The position numbers and the translations under genes are program-made. DNA of 20,987 nt from Gammaproteobacteria bacterium. GTDB lineage: Bacteria; Pseudomonadota; Gammaproteobacteria; Steroidobacterales; Steroidobacteraceae. The notes beneath the pieces are model-generated. The model did not search any database, was not told where the DNA came from, and was given only the letters and a program-made list of their open reading frames with translations. The stretch spans positions 1 to 20,987 of the forward strand of contig PMNQ01000046.1 of the NCBI GenBank assembly GCA_003162555.1, in the 5' to 3' direction. Positions 15,597-20,987 of this stretch are shown piece after piece; within the stretch, counting starts at the first letter, position 1, and every line of letters begins with the position of its first letter.

Positions 15597-18500
15597 GTGT
15601 CCTTGAAAACCTTGCTGAGCCTTGGCGTTTTTGCGCTTTTGTTCCTTGCCTGCCAGTCCGTGACGAAAGCTGCAGCGTCCAGCAGTGACGCGACGGGCCC
15701 GTACAACTCGATTTTTCTCGAGGGCGGTGTCGGTCAGATTCGTGCGCTGGCGCCCGATCGGGATGCGCAAGCGCCAAACGCACCCTGGTCGATGAGTGGT
15801 TGGCTCAATCCCGTGCGCGAGCAGCGCGGTAAAGTCATTGTCGCCGCCGTTGGCGATATCGCTACGCCCGCGTGGCGCGGGCTGCTGCTGATTGACGGTC
15901 ACCCCGCACTGAGACTGAGCGAGGGTGTCTGGCTGCAAGCGCCCGCCGCACTGCCCGCCGGCCAGTGGAGCGCAGTGGCGGCCAGCTTTGACGGCACGAC
16001 AGCGCGCCTGTATGTGGACGGACGAGAGGTGCAGAAGCAGGCTGCCACTGGCATTGCGGCGGCGCCCACGCTCTCTCTGGCCCCCAGCAGTGCGCGGCAC
16101 GATCATTACGGCGGCTCGCTGGCCGAATTCCGGATTGAGGCCCGCGCGCTCGACGCGCAAGAGGCAAGCGCACGCCATGCAAAGCCGCCGGATTTCTCGC
16201 TGATAACCTTCAACCACATCGGCGTGGCCTGGCCGTTTCAGGAACACGCGTGGCGCGGACTGCAGGAACCTCAGGACCCCTGGACCCTGCCGCATGCGCT
16301 CAGTGCGCCTTCCGTGCCGGTGGCCGAAGCCGTGGACACGGCAACGGCGCGCCTGGTCGCCACGGGACCACGATCCTGGAGCGTGGCTGACTGGCGCATG
16401 AGCGCGGCCGATCAACTGCGAGACGGCGGCGAGCGCCTGTCGCAAGCCGGCTACGCGGATCAACATTGGTACGACGCAGTGGTGCCCGGCACGGTGCTCA
16501 CGACACTGATTGCCCGCGGCGTGTATCCCGATCCTGATTATGGGCTCAACAACATGGCCATTCCGGAATCGCTGGCGCGCCGCGATTTCTGGTATCGCAG
16601 CGAATTTCGTGCGCCCGCGGGCCGACCCGCGAGCCACTACACGCTGCTCTTCAAGGGCATCAACTACGCGGCCGAGGTCTGGCTCAATGGCGTGCGCCTC
16701 GGAAACATCAAGGGCGCGTTTACGCGCGGCGCGTTTGATGTCAGCGGCCAGCTGAAACCAGGTCAGGTCAATGCGCTGGCCGTGCACATCTGGCCGCCGC
16801 CGCACCCGGGATTTCCGCACGAAGAATCGATCGCCGCGGGACCCGGCGAGAACGGCGGCAACCTCGCGCTCGATGGCCCGACCTTCATCGCGGCTGAAGG
16901 CTGGGACTGGATTCCCGGCATTCGTGATCGCAACATGGGCATCTGGCAGACGGTGGAACTGCAAGCGAGCGGCGCACTGCAGCTGCTCGATCCACAGGTC
17001 ATTACCACCTTGCCGCTGCCGCGTATCGATGCGGCCGACGTCTCGATCACGGTGGCGGTCGACAATCACGCCGCGAGCGCGGTTACTGCAACCGTGAGCG
17101 CGCAGTTCGAAGGGGTCAGTATTGCCAAGCAGGTGCGGCTGACTCCGGGGCGCAACGCCGTGCAGCTCTTGCCTGGGGAGTTTCCAGCGCTGCACCTCAG
17201 GAATCCGCGTTTGTGGTGGCCCAATGGTTATGGGCCCGCCAACCTCTATACATTGAGGCTCGCGGTGTCGCAGCACGATGCTGAGTCCGGGCAGGTTTCC
17301 GATTCGCAATCGCTGCGCTTTGGAGTACGGCAGCTGACCTACGAGTTGTCCTTGTTTGATCACGCTGGACGGCTGCGCCGCGTGGAGGTGGACCCAACCG
17401 GCGGCACTGCCCGCGGTGAGCAACTGGTCGATGGTCGTCACGAGGCCATCAAGCGCACGCCCAACGGCTGGGCCGCATCCCTGACGCTGGCCGGTGAAAG
17501 CTCGCCGGCGGTGCACGACATTCCGACCGAGAGCCTGAGTCCGTATCTGGCAATCCGCGTCAACGGCGTGCCGATCGCAGCACGCGGCGGCAGCTGGGGC
17601 ACGGACGATTCGCGCAAGCGCATCTCCCGCGCGCATCTGGAGCCCTTTTTTGAGCTGCATCGCAGCGCGCACCTGAACATCATCCGCAACTGGCTGGGTC
17701 AGGACACTGAAGATGTCTTCTACGATCTGGCAGATGAATACGGGTTGCTGGTGTTGAATGATTTCTGGGTGTCGACTCAGGATTTCCAGCTCGAACCGCA
17801 GGACCCACAGCTGTTTCTGGCTAACGCGCGCGATGTCATAAGCCGCTATCGCAATCACCCCTCAATAGCCGTCTGGTTCGGGCGCAATGAAGGCGTGCCA
17901 CCACCAATCCTGAACGAAGGACTGTCGTCACTGGTAGCGACGCTCGACGGCACCCGTTACTACACCGGCAGCTCCAACACCGTGAACCTGCAGGGTAGTG
18001 GACCGTACAACTACCGGCCGCCGGAGAAATATTTCACCGAGCTGGCGCAGGGATTCTCCGTGGAAGTAGGCACGCCATCGCTGGCGTCGCTGGAATCGAT
18101 CGAGGCTATGGTGCCGCAAGCCGATCGCTGGCCGATCAGCGATACGCTTGCGTATCACGACTGGCATTTCGGCGGCAATGGCGATGTGGCCAGCTTCATG
18201 GCTGCGCTGGCCGAACAATATGGAGAAGCCGGCAGCCTCGAGGATTTCGAGCGCAAGGCGCAACTGATGAATTACGTGACCTACCGGGCCATATTCGAGG
18301 GCTTCCAGTCGCAACTGTGGACGCGCAACAGTGGCCGGCTGCTGTGGATGACGCATCCGGCGTGGCCCAGCAATCACTGGCAGATCTACAGTTCCGACTA
18401 CGACACCGCGGCGGCCTACTACGGCGTAAAGAAGGCCTGCGAGCCGTTACACGTGCAGCTGGACTTGCCCGACTACCGCCTGGCCGTGGTCAACACCACG

Positions 18501-19067
18501 CGTGAGATCCGCACCGGCCTGGTGCTGCGCGCGCGCGTCATCACGCTCGATAACCGTGTACTCGGTGACTTCAGCCAGCCTGTCGACGCGGCCGCCAACG
18601 CTGTGACTACGCTGGCACCCCTCGATCTGCGCGCAGCGCTGGAGAGCGAAGGTCTGGTGCTGGTAAAGCTCACCCTCAGCGATACGGGCGGCGCGCTGCT
18701 GTCTGACAATGTGTACTGGCAGAGCCGCGACCCGGCACGCCAGCGTCGTCTCAATGACCTGGCCCCGCAGATGCTGACTATGCGCGCTACTGCGAAGCCG
18801 AATGGCGCTGAAACGCTGGTGGACGTGTTGCTTGCCAACAGCGGCCAGGCGCCGGCGCTGGCAGCCAGGATCACGATGTTCGATGCAAAGGGTGAGCGCG
18901 TATTGCCGGTAGAATACAGTGACAACTATGTGACCCTGTTGCCCGGCGAATCCGTGCACCTTACGGTACGCTGCCCACAACGCTCGCATCACTGCGAACG
19001 CGTCCGGCTGCGGGGCTGGAATGTGGCGCCGCAGGAAGCAACCGTCGAAAATTCTGTCAGCTCCTAG
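15597..19067 (+). CDS. Secreted GH2 glycoside hydrolase with N-terminal LamG-like domain (beta-mannosidase / exo-glucosaminidase type)
   Basis: 1156 residues from the GTG at 15597, chosen because GGGGGAG lies 7 bases upstream and a signal sequence starts there; a TTG at 15579 is in frame. Residues 4-19 form a signal peptide ending in LFLAC (imperfect lipobox, so surface lipoprotein or periplasmic). About 35-195 resemble a LamG/concanavalin-type sugar-binding domain. The GH2 jelly-roll (about 260-460, YAAEVWLNG, WDWIPGIRDRNMGIW), Ig-like domains, and TIM barrel (about 645-920) follow. Acid/base Glu765 is in GRNEG and the probable nucleophile Glu823 is in FSVEVG. The GTDDSRKR and NIIRNW segments resemble beta-mannosidase and exo-beta-glucosaminidase enzymes, which release single sugars from chain ends. 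The exact substrate is not readable. Its stop codon sits in the same CTAG as that of the GH1 gene opposite. Confidence 0.88.
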   Translation: MSLKTLLSLGVFALLFLACQSVTKAAASSSDATGPYNSIFLEGGVGQIRALAPDRDAQAPNAPWSMSGWLNPVREQRGKVIVAAVGDIATPAWRGLLLIDGHPALRLSEGVWLQAPAALPAGQWSAVAASFDGTTARLYVDGREVQKQAATGIAAAPTLSLAPSSARHDHYGGSLAEFRIEARALDAQEASARHAKPPDFSLITFNHIGVAWPFQEHAWRGLQEPQDPWTLPHALSAPSVPVAEAVDTATARLVATGPRSWSVADWRMSAADQLRDGGERLSQAGYADQHWYDAVVPGTVLTTLIARGVYPDPDYGLNNMAIPESLARRDFWYRSEFRAPAGRPASHYTLLFKGINYAAEVWLNGVRLGNIKGAFTRGAFDVSGQLKPGQVNALAVHIWPPPHPGFPHEESIAAGPGENGGNLALDGPTFIAAEGWDWIPGIRDRNMGIWQTVELQASGALQLLDPQVITTLPLPRIDAADVSITVAVDNHAASAVTATVSAQFEGVSIAKQVRLTPGRNAVQLLPGEFPALHLRNPRLWWPNGYGPANLYTLRLAVSQHDAESGQVSDSQSLRFGVRQLTYELSLFDHAGRLRRVEVDPTGGTARGEQLVDGRHEAIKRTPNGWAASLTLAGESSPAVHDIPTESLSPYLAIRVNGVPIAARGGSWGTDDSRKRISRAHLEPFFELHRSAHLNIIRNWLGQDTEDVFYDLADEYGLLVLNDFWVSTQDFQLEPQDPQLFLANARDVISRYRNHPSIAVWFGRNEGVPPPILNEGLSSLVATLDGTRYYTGSSNTVNLQGSGPYNYRPPEKYFTELAQGFSVEVGTPSLASLESIEAMVPQADRWPISDTLAYHDWHFGGNGDVASFMAALAEQYGEAGSLEDFERKAQLMNYVTYRAIFEGFQSQLWTRNSGRLLWMTHPAWPSNHWQIYSSDYDTAAAYYGVKKACEPLHVQLDLPDYRLAVVNTTREIRTGLVLRARVITLDNRVLGDFSQPVDAAANAVTTLAPLDLRAALESEGLVLVKLTLSDTGGALLSDNVYWQSRDPARQRRLNDLAPQMLTMRATAKPNGAETLVDVLLANSGQAPALAARITMFDAKGERVLPVEYSDNYVTLLPGESVHLTVRCPQRSHHCERVRLRGWNVAPQEATVENSVSS

Positions 19068-20548
19068 ACCACGCGGTTCGCCGCGGCAACGCGCGCGTAC
19101 CAGCGGCCTGATTCCTTGATTGTCCGCCGCTGCCCATGCGCGGCGTCCACTGCCACCAGCCCGAAGTGCTGAGAGTAGCCCTCCGCCCACTCGAAATTAT
19201 CCATCAGGCTCCAGGCGTGATAGGCGCGCACCGGCGCTCCGTCACGGATGGCGCGCGCCAGTTCACGCAGGTGAGCGCGCAGATAAGCGATGCGCTGCGG
19301 GTCGTGCACCACGCCGTGTGCGTCGGGAGGATTGTTGTACGCCGCACCGCTCTCGGTAATTTCGATAGGCATCTGCGCGCCCATCAACCGCGACATCCGG
19401 GTGACGATGTCGTAAAAACCTTCGGGGTAGACATCCCAGCCAATGTCGGTCTTGGCGTGTGGCCCGGTGGCCCACTGCGCATCGGCCATCAGACCCGGAA
19501 TGCCCTGAAAGCCCTTCGGCACGGCGCGCACGGTCCAACGCGTATAGTAATTCAGGCCGACGAAATCGAAGGGCGCACGCACCAGTTGCTCGTCGCCCGG
19601 CTGCAGGCCAAGCAACGACGGCAATTCACTCTCTGGCAACACGCCGCCCGGGTATGCGCCGGTGAGCGCAGGCCACACGTGCCACAAGTTGTTCAGCCTG
19701 AACCATTGGTCGGCGGCAGCCCGATCTTCAGCCGAGGCACTGGCCGGAATCATCGGCGCAGGGTCAAAGGCGCTGCCCACCTGGGCCTTGGCGCTGACCG
19801 ACTTGAGCACGCGAAACGCCTTGCCTTGCGCAAGATTGACGGTGTGCGTGGCCCGCAGGAAGGCGAGCGGGTCCTTGCGGCCGGGAGCGAATTTTCCGAA
19901 CCAGTAGCCCAATTGAGTGAAGGTCTTGGGCTCGTTGAATATGCACCAGTGATCGACGCGATCGCTCAAGGCACGCGCTACCACCGCCACGTAATCCGCA
20001 AAGCGGTCGGCGACGTCGCGATTCGGCCAGCCGCCGGCATCTTCCACCTCTTGCGGCATGTCCCAGTGGTAGAGCGTCGCCAGCGGACGTATGCCCGCCT
20101 CAAGCAGTGCGTCAACCAGCCGCTTGTAGTAGTCCAGACCCTTCGCATTGGGCGCGCCGTGCATGGTGGGCAGCACGCGCGGCCATGAAATCGAAAACCG
20201 GTAGCTGCGGCAATTTAACTGGCGCAGCAGTGCGACGTCATCCCGATAGCGGTGATAACTGTCGCAGGCCACGTCACCCGTGTCGCCATTCTTGATGTTG
20301 CCGCTGACCCGCACAAACCGGTCCCACACGGATTCGGCCTTGCCGTCCTCGTTCCATCCGCCTTCGACCTGATAGGCCGCCGTTGCCGCGCCCCACAGAA
20401 AGCCCTTGGGGAACTGACTCACCAGGGAGTGATCGTTGATGGGATCCGAGGCCAGCGATGCCGGCAGGGACAAGCCCGCGAATGCAGGCGAAATCAGCGC
20501 GGCGCCCGACACGCCCAGGATGGATTCGAGGAGTTGGCGGCGATCCAT
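19064..20548 (-). CDS. Tat-exported GH1 beta-glucosidase family protein
   Basis: 494 residues from the ATG at 20548, supported by GAGG eight bases upstream; a GTG at 20587 is in frame but less likely. The N-terminus MDRRQLLESILGVSGAALISPAFA looks like a twin-arginine signal peptide, so folding may occur before export to the periplasm. The rest is a complete GH1 barrel: FLWGAATAAYQVEGGW near residue 50, YHWDMPQ near 160, acid/base Glu206 in FNEP, nucleophile Glu399 in ITESG, and WSLMDNFEWAEGY near the C-terminus. GH1 enzymes cleave beta-linked glucose, galactose or related sugars from glycosides. The sugar-porter gene precedes it by 28 bases on the same strand, forming an operon. The 3' end meets the GH2 gene tail to tail. 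Confidence 0.93.
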   Translation of the reverse strand: MDRRQLLESILGVSGAALISPAFAGLSLPASLASDPINDHSLVSQFPKGFLWGAATAAYQVEGGWNEDGKAESVWDRFVRVSGNIKNGDTGDVACDSYHRYRDDVALLRQLNCRSYRFSISWPRVLPTMHGAPNAKGLDYYKRLVDALLEAGIRPLATLYHWDMPQEVEDAGGWPNRDVADRFADYVAVVARALSDRVDHWCIFNEPKTFTQLGYWFGKFAPGRKDPLAFLRATHTVNLAQGKAFRVLKSVSAKAQVGSAFDPAPMIPASASAEDRAAADQWFRLNNLWHVWPALTGAYPGGVLPESELPSLLGLQPGDEQLVRAPFDFVGLNYYTRWTVRAVPKGFQGIPGLMADAQWATGPHAKTDIGWDVYPEGFYDIVTRMSRLMGAQMPIEITESGAAYNNPPDAHGVVHDPQRIAYLRAHLRELARAIRDGAPVRAYHAWSLMDNFEWAEGYSQHFGLVAVDAAHGQRRTIKESGRWYARVAAANRVV

Positions 20549-20576
20549 AGACATTACCTCAGTGGTGCAGGACGAA

Positions 20577-20987
20577 TCAGGCGACACCGAGCCGGCGCTG
20601 CACGTCCTCCAGCGCTACGCCCTTGGTCTCGATGACCATGGTTTTCACCCATACGAGCTGCAGCACCATCATCCCGCAGAAGAACAGGAACACATAGCCG
20701 GGCGCGAATATGCTGACCATCTTGGGAAACAACGTCGTGAGCAGCGCGGCGAAAATCCAGTGCGTCGAGCTGCCCAGCGCCTGTCCCTCGGCGCGGTGGC
20801 GGTTCGGGAAGATTTCCGCGATGTACACCCAGATCACCGCACCCTGCCCGATCGCATGCGCTGCGATGAACGCGAAGATGCACACCGGCACGATGCTGAC
20901 ATGGCCTGTGAAGAAGGCCCAGGCGACCAGGCCGAGCGAGACTATATAGCCGAACGAGCCGATGAACAGCAGCGTACGGCGCCCCAG
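20577..20987 (-). CDS. MFS sugar-porter family transporter, C-terminal part (runs off window)
   Basis: The last 136 residues of a major facilitator protein that continues beyond the window. The visible part starts with GRRTLL, the end of the conserved loop between helices 8 and 9. It then has about four hydrophobic helices, with AEIFPNRHRAEGQALG between helices 10 and 11. It ends with IETKGVALEDVQRRL, a version of the PETKG motif of sugar porters (XylE/GLUT-like). The protein would import a sugar across the inner membrane, probably with protons. It is upstream of, and very close to, the GH1 gene, which suggests that it takes up the sugar released by the glycosidases. The exact sugar cannot be told from this fragment. 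Confidence 0.88.
   Translation of the reverse strand: MGRRTLLFIGSFGYIVSLGLVAWAFFTGHVSIVPVCIFAFIAAHAIGQGAVIWVYIAEIFPNRHRAEGQALGSSTHWIFAALLTTLFPKMVSIFAPGYVFLFFCGMMVLQLVWVKTMVIETKGVALEDVQRRLGVA

Noticed and set aside
15522..17858. 778-codon minus-strand open frame opposite the GH2 gene
   Set aside because: Unusually long, but it runs antisense to a clear GH2 enzyme, has shadow-like composition and lacks domains.
1..20987. CRISPR arrays, insertion sequences, integrases, tRNA or rRNA genes
   Set aside because: No repeat-spacer pattern, transposase or integrase motif, terminal repeats or tRNA-like sequence was seen while reading.

Overview
The window looks like a chromosomal segment of a high-GC, Gram-negative gammaproteobacterium. 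The best guess is the Xanthomonadales / Nevskiales / Steroidobacteraceae neighbourhood. This rests on a TtcA tRNA-thiolation enzyme, a bacterial GlgA, a very large TonB-dependent receptor with an outer-membrane type signal peptide, and the receptor plus flavin-halogenase plus cupin plus DUF6445 gene set that is common in those groups and in Caulobacterales. No ribosomal or marker gene is present, so the taxonomy is inference.

Region 1 (1-5292, minus strand) is a tightly packed operon read from right to left. It runs: a possible 43-residue membrane protein, an M32 carboxypeptidase, ttcA, a protein-phosphatase/ADP-ribosylglycohydrolase fusion, a zinc metallopeptidase, and the first codons of an ATP-grasp (D-Ala-D-Ala ligase-like) gene cut by the window edge. 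Three of the junctions share stop/start bases, so the genes are probably translationally coupled.

Region 2 (5325-10157, plus strand) runs glgA, an FIH-like cupin/JmjC protein, a DUF6445 protein with a prolyl-hydroxylase-like motif set, and a flavin-dependent halogenase. The last three form an oxidative-chemistry block attached behind glgA.

Region 3 (10129-15009, minus strand) is a large TonB-dependent receptor followed by a second halogenase. The two halogenase genes point at each other and overlap by 29 bases at their 3' ends. The 213-base gap between receptor and halogenase holds three inverted repeats, including a perfect 13-bp hairpin.

Region 4 (15010-20987) starts with a 587-base divergent control region. 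It carries a good sigma-70 type promoter for the receptor and a candidate LacI/XylR-like operator. Next come a secreted or lipoprotein GH2 enzyme with an N-terminal LamG-like domain (plus strand), a Tat-exported GH1 enzyme and the end of a sugar-porter MFS gene (both minus strand). The two glycosidase genes end in the same CTAG.

Taken together, regions 3 and 4 read as a carbohydrate- or glycoside-uptake locus: outer-membrane receptor, periplasmic or surface glycosidases, inner-membrane sugar transporter. It is combined with two FAD halogenases and two predicted Fe(II)/2-oxoglutarate oxygenases whose substrate cannot be read from sequence. That combination is the most interesting content of the window.
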